A stretch of DNA of 64,000 nucleotides from Anoxybacteroides rupiense (GTDB taxonomy: Bacteria; Bacillota; Bacilli; Bacillales; Anoxybacillaceae): assembly GCF_014196195.1 (NCBI RefSeq), contig NZ_JACIDF010000004.1, positions 124,001 through 188,000 of the forward strand, in the 5' to 3' direction. Under the pieces are notes generated by a model. It had not been told where the DNA came from and did not search any database. It saw only the letters and a list, made by a program, of their open reading frames with translations. Within the stretch, counting starts at the first letter, position 1, and every line of letters begins with the position of its first letter. Shown one piece after another: positions 15,881 to 24,890 of the stretch. The translations under genes and the position numbers were made by a program.

Positions 15881-17028
15881 ATATCGCTTACATTTGTACA
15901 GAAAAGCTGCCTTCCCCTGCCATAAAAGGGGGAGCGATTCAGCTTATGATCGACGGAATCGCTCCGTTTATATCACAAACAAACAAGCTTACGATTTTTT
16001 CCATTACCGATCCGCTTTTACCTGTAAGAGAATGTAGAAATGGAATCGAGTATATTCGTTTTCCAAAAGAAACATATGAGCATGATGTGGCCGCCGAACT
16101 AGCGAAACATTCATTTGATGTGATTCATGTATTTAATCGTCCAGCCCATATAGCCAAATATAAAGAAGCCGCCAAACAAAGCTCATTTGTTCTCAGCCTT
16201 CATAACGATATGTTTTCTCCACTCAAACTATGTAAAGAAAAAGCGGAGCAAGCTTTGCAGAGCAGCACACTCATTACCGCAGTTAGCGAATATATCAAAC
16301 AAACGGTGATTAGGAGATATCATGTCCCGGAGCAAAAAATTCGTGTTGCTTATTCAGGGGTCGATTTAGAAAAATATGTCCCTATCTGGACAGAGGAAGG
16401 CGAGCGCATTCGCCGCCAGCTTCGCCAAACATTCGGCATTGATGATCAAAAGGTAATCGTGTTCATCGGAAGGTTAAGCAAAACAAAAGGGCCGCACTTG
16501 CTTATTCAATGTATGCCTGATCTCCTTTTGCGTCATCCGGATGCACGATTGGTCATTGTCGGCGGAAAATGGTTTAGCGAAAACACTTGGGATGATTACG
16601 TAAGCATGCTTCATCGCTTATCTGCTCCGCTTAAAAACCATATTATATTTACAAACTATATTCCCTCTGAGCAAATTCCTCGCATGTTTTTAATCGGTGA
16701 TGTATTTGTTTGCAGCTCACAATGGCATGAACCGCTTGCGCGTGTCCATTATGAAGCAATGGCAGCAGGAATCCCGATTATTACCACCAATCGCGGCGGA
16801 AATCCGGAAATTATCCGTCATCTGGAAAACGGATTTGTCATCAATCATTATCACGACGCCACTGCTTTTTCAAAAGCGATTGATTATATGTTCACTCATC
16901 CGGAAAAAGCACAAGAAATGGCGCGCATCGGCAGGGAGGAGGTGGAAAGACAGTTTCAATTTCGGCATGTCGCCCAGCGCTTTGCGGCGATATATGAAGA
17001 AGCGTTTACAAACCATTGCCTTCATTAG
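15877..17028 (+). CDS. ytcC: GT4-type glycosyltransferase (YtcC-like)
   Basis: A 383-aa GT-B glycosyltransferase. N-terminal acceptor domain starts MNIAYICTEKLPSPA; donor domain has FIGRLSKTKGPHLL (about 196) and EPLARVHYEAMAAGIPIITT (EX7E-type, about 285). It is a clear paralogue of the CotSA-like protein encoded convergently next door. It would transfer a sugar made by YtcA/YtcB to the growing spore-surface glycan. ATGA overlap with ytcB. Confidence 0.8.
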   Translation: MNIAYICTEKLPSPAIKGGAIQLMIDGIAPFISQTNKLTIFSITDPLLPVRECRNGIEYIRFPKETYEHDVAAELAKHSFDVIHVFNRPAHIAKYKEAAKQSSFVLSLHNDMFSPLKLCKEKAEQALQSSTLITAVSEYIKQTVIRRYHVPEQKIRVAYSGVDLEKYVPIWTEEGERIRRQLRQTFGIDDQKVIVFIGRLSKTKGPHLLIQCMPDLLLRHPDARLVIVGGKWFSENTWDDYVSMLHRLSAPLKNHIIFTNYIPSEQIPRMFLIGDVFVCSSQWHEPLARVHYEAMAAGIPIITTNRGGNPEIIRHLENGFVINHYHDATAFSKAIDYMFTHPEKAQEMARIGREEVERQFQFRHVAQRFAAIYEEAFTNHCLH

Positions 17029-17120
17029 CGAATGCTTCTCTTTTAATAATCCATCAAAAAGCCACCCGCCTCTTAACAGAGTGTAAATAGGAAAGATTCG
17101 TCTTGCCTCATGAAATCATC

Positions 17121-17159
17121 AAGAAAGGATGCCCCTCATCGGAGCATCCTTTCTCTTTT
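17121..17159. terminator. Bidirectional terminator between ytcC and cotSA
   Basis: AGAAAGGATGC and GCATCCTTTCT form an 11-bp stem with an 11-nt loop. T-rich sequence follows on the plus side and a shorter run on the minus side. It sits between convergent operons. Confidence 0.75.
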
Positions 17160-18688
17160 CATTTGCCAATGATAAAAGCGCGAAACGGTTTGTCATTGCT
17201 TCCTTTCCCTTTCCTGCGAGGAAATACAGGAAGCTCATAAGAAGAGGACGATAACACTAAAGATTTGTGATTCGCAGCAGCCGGCGAATTAGGTTGTTTT
17301 TCTTCAAGCGTTTTCTTCCTTTTCGGTTCGCTTGCACTTACATGCTCACCAGTTGAGTTTTGTTCTTGCTTTGCTGGACGGTCCGCTTGTAACGTTCCTT
17401 TCCGCTTTCTTCCCTTTTCTTTCCTTTTGTTCTTCTGTTCAGTTTTGCTTTCCTCTTGATTTAAGTCTGCTTCCTCCAGTTCAACCGCTGTATGTTGTTG
17501 CAGCGGCTCAACTGCATATTCTTGGTGCGTTTGTTCGTGCTCTGCTTGCTGCGCATGGGTCCAAACATCAAGCAACTCAGAAGCCACCCGATTCCATTCA
17601 TAGCGAGAAACCGCTAATTCTCTTCCTTTTTCCCCCATTTTCTTCATAAGCGATCGATCTGATATAATTTGCGCAATTTGAGCAACAAACTCGTTCGGAT
17701 CTTCCGGATTTTCTACAACAAGACCGTTTTCTCTTGGCACGATCACTTCGGAATTGCCTCCTCGAGCAGTCGTTACAATTGGAAGGCCAGCAGCCATCGC
17801 TTCATAATGCACTCGAGCCAAGGGCTCCTGCCATTGGGATGTACAAACAAAGAGATCAGCAGCCGCAAACCAATTTTGAATTTCATCTGGAGCAACAAAG
17901 CCGGTTGTGACAACGGGCACTGGAAGTCTTTTTGCCAATGCGCGTACATAAGCAATATAATCATTTACATCATTTTGGCTAAACCATCTGCTTCCAATGA
18001 TCACTAAGGCAAGATCTTTAAATTTTTTTGCTAGCTCTGGAAGCGCCCTCACTAATTGATCGACCCCTTTATTGCGAGAGAGTCTTCCGGCAAATAAAAT
18101 CACCGTTTTATTTTCCAAGCCGTTAGCTCGGCGGATTTCCTGGCGTATTTTCTGCATTTTCGGATGGTGGCCTGGTAAAAACCGATTCGTATCCACCCCG
18201 GAATAAATTGTGCGCACCTTGGCAGCCGCTTGTGGGTAAAGGTCGCTAATTACATTTCCAACATAATCGCTGACCGTAACAATATTGGATACTTCTTGTA
18301 TAACGTTCTCTGCTTCTTGAGGATCCATTTTTTCAGGATGAAACATATCGTTATGCATGCTTAGTGTAATTTTCGCTAACGGAGCTGCCTGCCTGACAGG
18401 AAGGACAAGACGCGGGCGGTTAAAAATATGGATCAGATCAAATGGATGTGCTTCAATGTAGCGAACAACACTTTCCCGATAAATCTCAAACACTTTTCCC
18501 GGAACTCGCACATAATGAATGCCGTCCAGCGTTTCTTCATCTGGCAGAGATGGATCGCTCACGCCTAATACCGTAATATCATGCTCTTTTTTTAAAAACG
18601 GAAGAATTCCCTCAATATAAGTTTGGATCGCTCCGCCTAATACTGGGGGAACAGGAAGTTTTTCCGTGCAAATCATTAAAACTTTCAT
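17159..18688 (-). CDS. cotSA: CotSA-like spore-coat glycosyltransferase with extended C-terminus
   Basis: A 509-aa protein. Residues 1-375 are a GT4 glycosyltransferase (MKVLMICTEKLP start, FAGRLSRNKGVDQL, EPLARVHYEAMAAGLPIVTT) resembling CotSA, which is about 377 aa in B. subtilis. The last 130 residues are an added low-complexity, Lys/Arg/Glu/Gln-rich region (QKNKRKEKGRKRKG and similar) ending FRAFIIGK. Start at the ATG after AAAGGGGG, overlapping the cotS stop (ATGA), so the two are co-translated. In B. subtilis CotSA and CotS are co-encoded inner/middle coat proteins. Confidence 0.8.
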   Translation of the reverse strand: MKVLMICTEKLPVPPVLGGAIQTYIEGILPFLKKEHDITVLGVSDPSLPDEETLDGIHYVRVPGKVFEIYRESVVRYIEAHPFDLIHIFNRPRLVLPVRQAAPLAKITLSMHNDMFHPEKMDPQEAENVIQEVSNIVTVSDYVGNVISDLYPQAAAKVRTIYSGVDTNRFLPGHHPKMQKIRQEIRRANGLENKTVILFAGRLSRNKGVDQLVRALPELAKKFKDLALVIIGSRWFSQNDVNDYIAYVRALAKRLPVPVVTTGFVAPDEIQNWFAAADLFVCTSQWQEPLARVHYEAMAAGLPIVTTARGGNSEVIVPRENGLVVENPEDPNEFVAQIAQIISDRSLMKKMGEKGRELAVSRYEWNRVASELLDVWTHAQQAEHEQTHQEYAVEPLQQHTAVELEEADLNQEESKTEQKNKRKEKGRKRKGTLQADRPAKQEQNSTGEHVSASEPKRKKTLEEKQPNSPAAANHKSLVLSSSSYELPVFPRRKGKGSNDKPFRAFIIGK

Positions 18689-19785
18689 TCGTATCCCCCT
18701 TTTTCCCAATCATGTTGAATCTCTTCTAAAACAGGCCATTTCGATTGATCCGTATCAACAATCGTTTGGATCAGCTGGGTCGTTTCTTCGTTTAGAAATA
18801 GTTCCGGCTCATATACAACTTCTTTTATATTTTTATAAAATTCATTCGGCATGGACAAATCAATCATTAAAATTTCATATAGCTCAGCCGAGATTGGATT
18901 TGCTTCATGGTATGATCGGATCATTTCCCTCACCCATTGCGCATCCCAGCGATATAAGTCAGCCATTGTGCCGCTAATCAGCTTTCTTAAATCACGAATT
19001 GGGAGATCAAAAGCAACACCGTCCAAGTCAATAATCCACATTCCTTCGGCTCCCATTTGACCATTGGACCAGCCATAGTCCTGATGGACAAGCCCCCAAT
19101 ACTCGTTTCCCTTCGCCGCCAGCTCAAAATAATGAGATTGATTTAGTCTGTCAAATCCTCTTTTTGCCTGCTCTTTAAACTCGTCGACAGTATTTAATAA
19201 ATGCGGACTCGCCGGCATCTCTTGATAAGCCGTAGCAATGGTCCGAAACCATTCCATTTTTTCAATCATTTTTTTATAGCTTTTCGGCCACTTATGCAGT
19301 CTGGAAGCGACTTCTGCCTGCTGTGGCGGAACGTAGCCTTTGCTTAAGTGATGAAACTCGCCAAGAGCGTAGCATAGCTGCTTTGCTCCTTCTAAATCTT
19401 TAGAAACGGGCGCCAGTGGTTCAATCCACTCAGCCACAAACCATAACTTTCCCCCCGCTTCCACATAATTTTGTCCATCCTTTGTCTGGATAATGGCTGG
19501 CACCCTTGCTTTCTTCACATTCACTAAATACTCTTGGGCGCCTAAACTAAACAAGCTTCTAGTCGGTCGGCGATGCAATAACTTTAGACTTTTGGGGCCT
19601 GATTTTGTCTCTAGCTTCCAAATAGCTCCCCCTTTATCCGGCTTTGTCGTCACAACCTGACGGCTCTGTACAGACAAATCGTAGCTTTGCAGCACCTCTT
19701 GCGCTATTTGCTCGATATAATCAGGTACATAAAATTCATGATCTAGTTCACTGACCACCCACGGCCCGATTCCACTCTTCTCCAC
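18685..19785 (-). CDS. cotS: CotS-family spore coat protein (kinase-like fold)
   Basis: A 366-aa protein of the CotS/CotI/YutH family, related to choline/aminoglycoside phosphotransferases. It shows the catalytic loop LVHQDYGWSNG and the metal motif WIIDLDGVAFD followed by PIRDLRK. B. subtilis CotS is a coat protein, and the related CotI/CotH have been linked to coat-protein phosphorylation. Start is the GTG 6 nt after GAGGAGG. It is directly followed by cotSA. Confidence 0.8.
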   Translation of the reverse strand: MEKSGIGPWVVSELDHEFYVPDYIEQIAQEVLQSYDLSVQSRQVVTTKPDKGGAIWKLETKSGPKSLKLLHRRPTRSLFSLGAQEYLVNVKKARVPAIIQTKDGQNYVEAGGKLWFVAEWIEPLAPVSKDLEGAKQLCYALGEFHHLSKGYVPPQQAEVASRLHKWPKSYKKMIEKMEWFRTIATAYQEMPASPHLLNTVDEFKEQAKRGFDRLNQSHYFELAAKGNEYWGLVHQDYGWSNGQMGAEGMWIIDLDGVAFDLPIRDLRKLISGTMADLYRWDAQWVREMIRSYHEANPISAELYEILMIDLSMPNEFYKNIKEVVYEPELFLNEETTQLIQTIVDTDQSKWPVLEEIQHDWEKGGYE

Positions 19786-19930
19786 ACGATCCCTCCTCTT
19801 GCCATATAAAGCGATTCACATCATTAACTGAATGAAGACAGCCTTTATAAACGATTCTCCTGCATTTGTTGCAAAAGTGTCTCCATTCTTTGAATAAAAA
19901 CCCAGCGTTCCATGGAACATGCTCATGCAC
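19748..19930 (-). CDS. Possible small ORF overlapping the start of cotS
   Basis: A 60-aa frame beginning GTG 10 nt after AGAGGAGG and ending 38 nt inside cotS in another frame. The product (MHEHVPWNAGFLFKEW, then HFCNKCRRIVYKGCLHSV) is aromatic- and Cys-rich (CNKC plus a third Cys) and reads like protein in the 5' part. It could be a real coupled leader gene, a decayed gene or chance. Confidence 0.35.
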   Translation of the reverse strand: MHEHVPWNAGFLFKEWRHFCNKCRRIVYKGCLHSVNDVNRFIWQEEGSCGEEWNRAVGGQ

Positions 19931-19963
19931 TAGATAGAAGCCTCCTCTTTTCATATGGAGCAT

Positions 19964-20436
19964 ATGCTGTTGTCCAACGGCCGAATGTCCAAGACCCCTT
20001 GCTTTCAGACTGATATTTCGCTAAACCGTTCGTTGTCCGGTTCGTAGTTACCGATTTTTGTGCTGAAGAAGAGTCTATGACCGTCAAGACCATCCGGCTG
20101 CTTTTTTCTCGAACCTGTTCGCTTGACCTTCAAAATGGCAGTTATTATAGAAACCCGTATAATGGATGACGCTCTCTCTTTTCCTTTTTGTCTTCATGTC
20201 CTAAACTCCTATTCTCGATCTTTTCACTTTATTGAGCCAACGAATGAGAGAGGCCACTCAGAAACAGAGGATCACCTCTTTTGACAGCGATGAGGCATCC
20301 GCCTGAAACCTACTATAAGGTATGCCGCCTTAGGAATAAGGTATAGACAAATATAACAAAGGGAAACATTTTTTCCTCTGAGCAGCCGTTACCGCTCTCC
20401 CTTTAACAAAAGAACGCAAGCTCTTCTTTATAAAAA
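19964..20436. other. Gene-free stretch between cotO and the cotS operon
   Basis: About 470 bp with no open frame I can support. It must hold the promoter for the cotS-cotSA operon; no clear sigma-K or sigma-E match was found. An AACCG/CGGTT inverted pair lies near 20025-20043. Confidence 0.5.
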
Positions 20437-20467
20437 ATGCCCCTATCAACCGTTAAGCTGACAGAGG
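20437..20467 (-). terminator. Terminator of cotO
   Basis: Minus strand: GCCTCTGTCA, loop, TGATAGGGGC (with mismatches or G-U pairs), then ATTTTTTA. It lies 23 nt past the cotO stop. Confidence 0.65.
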
Positions 20468-20489
20468 CGATTTCTTCGCAATTTTCATC

Positions 20490-20888
20490 TTATGCATCTT
20501 TGCTAAACCCGATTAAGGTTACAGAATCAATTTGGTTAAATGGAATAGTAAATTTGTTTCCTCGGTCCGTTTGAAATTTCACATGACCGTTTCGATACTC
20601 CAAAATAAAGCCTTTATATTCCCCTTTTCTCGTAACAAGGTGGCATTTGATCCGTGACATTTGGTTAGGTAGCTTCACAAGAAATTGAATTTGCTCTTCC
20701 AATGTCATTTCTTGAAATTGCTTCTGTTTTCCTTGTTTCTCCGCATCCTCCCCCCATTCTGCTATTCCTGTCTGCTGAGATGATCGAGGCTTTTTGGCTT
20801 GAAAGGACTGCTGCATATATGAAACCTTTGGTTCTAAATTTGGTTGGACAATATAGAGAAGCGGCTCGTTCGGAACGCTTTGTTTCAT
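20490..20888 (-). CDS. cotO: Spore coat protein CotO
   Basis: A 132-aa protein. Start at the ATG after AAAGGGGG. The N-terminal half is low complexity (LYIVQPNLEPKVSYMQQSF). The C-terminal half is the conserved CotO module (LPNQMSRIKCHLVTRKGEYKG to NKFTIPFNQIDSVTLIGF). CotO acts in late coat/crust assembly downstream of CotE and CotH in B. subtilis, and lies next to fabI there as here. The cotVWXYZ genes that adjoin it in B. subtilis are absent in this window. Confidence 0.75.
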   Translation of the reverse strand: MKQSVPNEPLLYIVQPNLEPKVSYMQQSFQAKKPRSSQQTGIAEWGEDAEKQGKQKQFQEMTLEEQIQFLVKLPNQMSRIKCHLVTRKGEYKGFILEYRNGHVKFQTDRGNKFTIPFNQIDSVTLIGFSKDA

Positions 20889-20923
20889 CGGCTTTCCCCC
20901 TTTATTCAAAATGTTCTACAACA

Positions 20924-20950
20924 TAATGTATGCTTTCTCTAGGCAAAAGT
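20924..20950 (-). promoter_or_regulatory. Sigma-K-like promoter of cotO
   Basis: Minus strand: AC, 16 nt, CATACATTA (full match to CATAnnnTA), 36 nt upstream of the cotO start. Confidence 0.6.
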
Positions 20951-21503
20951 ACACTCGCAAACAAGAAATGCCCGAGCGTGACAAAGCAGATTTCATAAAA
21001 TAAAAAATGACCAAACTGCTTGTTTGGTTCTATCGCTGCCATTTGTGATGTGAATATTGGAGTTTGAACCTTTTCCGCGGTTGGGTGGACGAACGACACC
21101 GCTTCCCAGAATGTCATGGAGATCTTCTGTCGTCCATTGCTTTCCTTGTTACGTTTATCAAAAAAAGAAGCAGCCCGCGGATATCACCCACAGACTGCTT
21201 TGGATTTCCTATGCGATTGCCTTCTTGCAGCATCCATCGTTTCGATTGCAGATGGACTTTCTCATATACCCCATCTTTCGTCGTTTTTTCATCAATTTAT
21301 AAGCTTGTTGCTATGGGGCTATGGATCCATAATTATAAGAGGACAGGACGCCGAACAACCAGCCGCTTTCAGGTAAACGAATTTGTCTGGAAGCGGTATT
21401 GTTCGACCGCCCGACCGTTGAAATCCCCACTCAGGAACAAAGAGTGGAGGCATCCGTATCTATATATGCCGCTCCATCCCGTTTTTTTGAAAAAGCCATG
21501 ATA
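20951..21503. other. Gene-free stretch between fabI and cotO
   Basis: About 550 bp downstream of fabI. Several long open frames exist on the plus strand, but none has a ribosome site and they overlap in three frames, which suggests non-coding sequence of coding-like composition. No repeat copy recognised. Confidence 0.5.
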
Positions 21504-22280
21504 TTAACGGGCCAAAATATGATAGCCGGAATCGACATGAATGCATTCGCCGGTAACACCGCGAGACAAATCGCTGAACAAAAACAGCGCCGCATCTCCT
21601 ACTTCCTCTTGTGTTGTTGTCCGGCGAAGCGGGGCTTTCTCTTCGATTTCTTTTAAAATAGAGTTGAAATCGCTGACCCCTTTTGCTGATAATGTGCGAA
21701 TCGGCCCAGCAGAGATCGCGTTGACACGAATGCCGTATTGACCTAAATCGTTCGCTAAATATTTGACACTCGCATCTAATGAAGCTTTGGCAACACCCAT
21801 GATATTATAGTTTTGTACAACGCGCTCGCCGCCAAGATACGTCAACGTAACAATGCTTCCGCCTTCAGTCATAAGCGCTTTTGCTTCTCTTGCGACAGCC
21901 GTTAATGAATAAGCGCTAATATTATGCGCTAACAAAAATCCTTCACGGCTTACATTCATGTATTCGCCGCTTAAATCTTCTTTGTTGGCAAATGCAATGC
22001 AATGCGCTACTCCGTGGATGACACCCACTTTTTCTTTGATGTCTGCAAAGCATTTGACAATGTCCTCATCATTTGTCACATCGCAAGGAAGCAACAAAGC
22101 GGTCTCATCTTCAAGCGTTTCAACTAATTTGCGCACTTCCGCCTCAAAACGCTCTCCCGCATAGGTAAAAATCAGCCGGGCGCCTGCTGCGTGAAGCGAA
22201 CGGGCAATTCCCCACGCAATGCTTCGTTTATTCGCCACTCCCATCACGACATATGTGCGACCTTTTAATGATAACGTCAT
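21504..22280 (-). CDS. fabI: Enoyl-ACP reductase FabI
   Basis: A 258-aa NAD(P)H-dependent enoyl-[acyl-carrier-protein] reductase that catalyses the last step of each fatty-acid elongation cycle. It has the GVANKRSIAWGIA dinucleotide site, and the catalytic Tyr/Lys in YNIMGVAK (about 156-163). Start follows AGGAGG. Monocistronic, with a FapR operator upstream. Target of diazaborine- and triclosan-type inhibitors in the family. Confidence 0.95.
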   Translation of the reverse strand: MTLSLKGRTYVVMGVANKRSIAWGIARSLHAAGARLIFTYAGERFEAEVRKLVETLEDETALLLPCDVTNDEDIVKCFADIKEKVGVIHGVAHCIAFANKEDLSGEYMNVSREGFLLAHNISAYSLTAVAREAKALMTEGGSIVTLTYLGGERVVQNYNIMGVAKASLDASVKYLANDLGQYGIRVNAISAGPIRTLSAKGVSDFNSILKEIEEKAPLRRTTTQEEVGDAALFLFSDLSRGVTGECIHVDSGYHILAR

Positions 22281-22325
22281 TCGCCATCCTCCTAATGATC
22301 ATAGCTTTTATTTTTATTATTTGTT

Positions 22326-22344
22326 ATTAGTACCAAGTATTAAT
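22326..22344 (-). promoter_or_regulatory. FapR operator of fabI
   Basis: ATTAGTACCAAGTATTAAT is an imperfect palindrome close to the known FapR box (TTAGTACC..TACTAA). It shares 14 bases with the site upstream of fabHA. A minus-strand TATAAT lies immediately upstream (22348-22353), so bound FapR would cover the start region. Confidence 0.75.
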
Positions 22345-22503
22345 TTCATTATAACAAAAAAAATAGCTCGACAAAATAATAATTTTCTCGAAAAAAAAGA
22401 ATCGACAAATTTTTTCCGCTTGATTTACGCACTTCCCTTTGCAAAAATAATAGAATTAGCTAATATGGATATGGTAAGTTTTTAACACGGAGTTGAAAAA
22501 ACG

Positions 22504-23679
22504 ATGGAACAAGATAAATTATCGCAATCAAAGTTAGATTATAATTTGTTGTTTGTGCTATTTTTAATGGCGATTGTCAGCTCGATTGCCATCCAGAGCG
22601 CAGAACCGTCGCTCCCTGAAAAGCTGCAATCGGTAAATTTTTCATTGAAGCAGCTGCAGTGGTATGTCATCGGAGCCTTTGTCATTGCGGCTACGCTGAT
22701 TATTGACTATGACCGCCTCTTTCACTTAGCTTGGTACCTGTACGGATTTGGAATGCTGCTTCTGCTCGGTCTTGAGCTCAATGTTCCCGGAACGGTGACC
22801 CTCAAAGGAGCAACAAGCTGGTACCACATCCCTGGTGCCGGTAACTTTCAGCCGTCCGAATTAATGAAAATTTTTATGATTATTGTCATAAGCCGTATTA
22901 TTATGAATCATCGCGAAAAATATCCGGAACCAACGGTAAAGGAGGATTTTCAACTACTAGGGAAAACCCTCCTCGCCACCGCGCCGCCTTTATTTCTGCT
23001 TATTAGACAGCCAGACTTAGGCATGTCGATGGTGTTTATGGCGATTGTCGCCTCCCTTGTGCTCGTATCGGGCATTCGCTGGCGCATTATTTTGGGGATT
23101 ATTTTTAGCGGCCTCTCTATTGCCGGCATTCTCATTTTTATTTTCTTTCAATTTCCTGATTTTTTCCATAAATATATTTTGAAAGATTATCAATTAGATC
23201 GCTTTTACGGCTGGCTTGCTCCATATGAATACTCCAATGAGCAAGGGTTTCAGCTCATTCGCTCTCTTCTTGCGATCGGATCAGGAGAAATGTACGGAAA
23301 AGGGTTTGGAAATTTGGATGTATATTTGCCGGAAGCGCACACGGATTTCATTTTTGGCATTATCGCTGAGCAGTTTGGGTTCATTGGCGCAAGCATTGTG
23401 ATCTCGCTCTTTTTCCTGCTTGTATACCGGATGGTTCACATTGCTCTTGAAAGCCATGATTTATATGGCAGTTATTTATGCACAGGGGTCATCGGCATGA
23501 TTACGTTTCAAGTCTTTCAGAATATTGGCATGACCATCGGATTGCTGCCGATTACAGGATTGCCGCTTCCATTTATCAGCTATGGAGGAAGCTCGCTGGC
23601 CACTTACATGCTGGCCATTGGCATCGTCTTAAACGTGCGTTCCCGCACGAAAAAATTTATGTTTTCTTCCGAAGAATAA
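22504..23679 (+). CDS. rodA: RodA/FtsW-family peptidoglycan glycosyltransferase
   Basis: A 391-aa polytopic membrane protein of the SEDS family, with about ten helices. Signature motifs are GATSWYHIPGAGNFQPSE, IRQPDLGMS and the C-terminal GLPLPFISYGGSS. It polymerises lipid II with a partner class B PBP. Length and the N-terminal layout are closest to RodA (393 aa in B. subtilis) rather than FtsW or SpoVE, but the neighbours do not decide. The upstream ribosome site is CGGAG with 11 nt spacing. Confidence 0.8.
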   Translation: MEQDKLSQSKLDYNLLFVLFLMAIVSSIAIQSAEPSLPEKLQSVNFSLKQLQWYVIGAFVIAATLIIDYDRLFHLAWYLYGFGMLLLLGLELNVPGTVTLKGATSWYHIPGAGNFQPSELMKIFMIIVISRIIMNHREKYPEPTVKEDFQLLGKTLLATAPPLFLLIRQPDLGMSMVFMAIVASLVLVSGIRWRIILGIIFSGLSIAGILIFIFFQFPDFFHKYILKDYQLDRFYGWLAPYEYSNEQGFQLIRSLLAIGSGEMYGKGFGNLDVYLPEAHTDFIFGIIAEQFGFIGASIVISLFFLLVYRMVHIALESHDLYGSYLCTGVIGMITFQVFQNIGMTIGLLPITGLPLPFISYGGSSLATYMLAIGIVLNVRSRTKKFMFSSEE

Positions 23680-23689
23680 CCTTGATGGG

Positions 23690-23719
23690 GTAGACAAAGT
23701 CCTCTTTGACTTTGTCTAC
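23690..23719. repeat. Palindromic repeat, family 1, copy 2
   Basis: GTAGACAAAGTC, 6-nt loop, GACTTTGTCTAC; 12-bp perfect arms just after the rodA-like stop. It is followed by CATTTTAAGCACCC, also found (one mismatch) after copy 3. No U-run, so not a typical terminator. Confidence 0.8.
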
Positions 23720-23720
23720 T

Positions 23721-24121
23721 GTCATTTTAAGCACCCATTCCTTGTGTTTTTTCACCTTATCCTATTTTCAACATGCTTAAGACGCACCCTCACAGGCGGA
23801 TGAGCGAGGCAAGCGACACAGCATGGATCAATCTGCTAAAGTCGCAAGCTTGCGGCTTCTTTGTTTATTCCCTGCCAAAAGGTCATACAATATAAAAGGT
23901 GTCACTGAACAGGTTTGCATCTAGAAATCGGATCATTTTGGACGGCCAGATCATCGAATAACCAACCGCCTTACAAACTCGCCCATTAGCCTGAAAGCGA
24001 TGCTGTTTAATCCCTTTTCGCGCGGGACATGACAAAACAAATCTGCCGATTGTCTCCGGCCGTCGCTCATGCAGAAACCATTGGCTTTAACTCATGATTG
24101 AAATGGAAAGAAGGGGAACGG
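23721..24121. other. Gene-free stretch upstream of prpE
   Basis: About 400 bp without a supported gene on either strand. It starts with the conserved tail of palindrome copy 2 and must hold the prpE promoter, which I cannot place confidently. Confidence 0.5.
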
Positions 24122-24859
24122 ATGAAAATCGATATTATCGGAGATATTCATGGTTGTTACACGGAGCTAGTTGCTCTGACAAAAAAGCTAGGATATGAGT
24201 GGATAAACGGCATGCCGATTCACCCGAGAGGAAGAAAGCTGGGATTTGTCGGCGATTTGACCGATCGCGGACCACAATCTTTACAAACCATCGAAACTGT
24301 ATTTTCACTTGTGAAAAACGGGCTGGCTCATTATGTCCCCGGAAATCATTGCAATAAGCTGTACCGCTTTTTCCTCGGACGAAACGTACAAATCACGCAC
24401 GGCTTAGAAACGACCGTAGCTGAATATGTCGCTCTCCCTTTAAGCGAACAGAACCTGATGAAGAAAAAGTTTATTTGGCTTTACGAGCATGCCCCTTTAT
24501 ATGCTCGCCTCGACAACAATCGTTTGGTTATCGCTCACGCTGGCATTCGTCAAGATGATATTGGCAAGTACAATCAAAAGGTCAAAACATTTGTGTTATA
24601 CGGAGATATCACTGGGGAAACGAATCCGGACGGAACACCGCTTCGCCGAGATTGGGCCAAATATTATAATGGAGACGCATGGATCGTCTATGGTCATACT
24701 CCTGTTAGAAAGCCGCGCATCCTCAATCGAACAGCAAATATTGATACAGGATGCGTATTCGGAGGAGCGCTAACAGCATTGCGCTATCCAGAAATCGAAA
24801 CGGTTTCCGTTCCCTCTACTTTGCCGTATATTCCAGAAAAATTTAAAGAATTCAACTAA
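24122..24859 (+). CDS. prpE: Bis(5'-nucleosyl)-tetraphosphatase PrpE
   Basis: A 245-aa calcineurin-like metallophosphatase. Metal motifs are GDIHGCY (residues 7-13), GDLTDRG (about 43-49), GNH (about 73), and HTP (about 190). B. subtilis PrpE (244 aa) hydrolyses Ap4A-type nucleotides and has been linked to spore germination. Start at the ATG after AAGGGG. Convergent with the rluD-like operon; the next gene order matches B. subtilis. Confidence 0.9.
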   Translation: MKIDIIGDIHGCYTELVALTKKLGYEWINGMPIHPRGRKLGFVGDLTDRGPQSLQTIETVFSLVKNGLAHYVPGNHCNKLYRFFLGRNVQITHGLETTVAEYVALPLSEQNLMKKKFIWLYEHAPLYARLDNNRLVIAHAGIRQDDIGKYNQKVKTFVLYGDITGETNPDGTPLRRDWAKYYNGDAWIVYGHTPVRKPRILNRTANIDTGCVFGGALTALRYPEIETVSVPSTLPYIPEKFKEFN

Positions 24860-24860
24860 A

Positions 24861-24890
24861 AGAGGGCGCTACTGTGCAGCAGCGCCCTCT
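24861..24890 (-). terminator. Terminator of the yjbL-relQ-nadF-rluD operon
   Basis: AGAGGGCGCT and AGCGCCCTCT form a perfect 10-bp stem; on the minus strand TTTTAGTT follows. The stem overlaps the last codons of the rluD-like gene and may also stop prpE transcripts. Confidence 0.7.

Noticed and set aside
21057-21656. Several overlapping plus-strand frames of 80-145 aa
   Set aside because: No ribosome sites, open in three frames at once, partly antisense to fabI.
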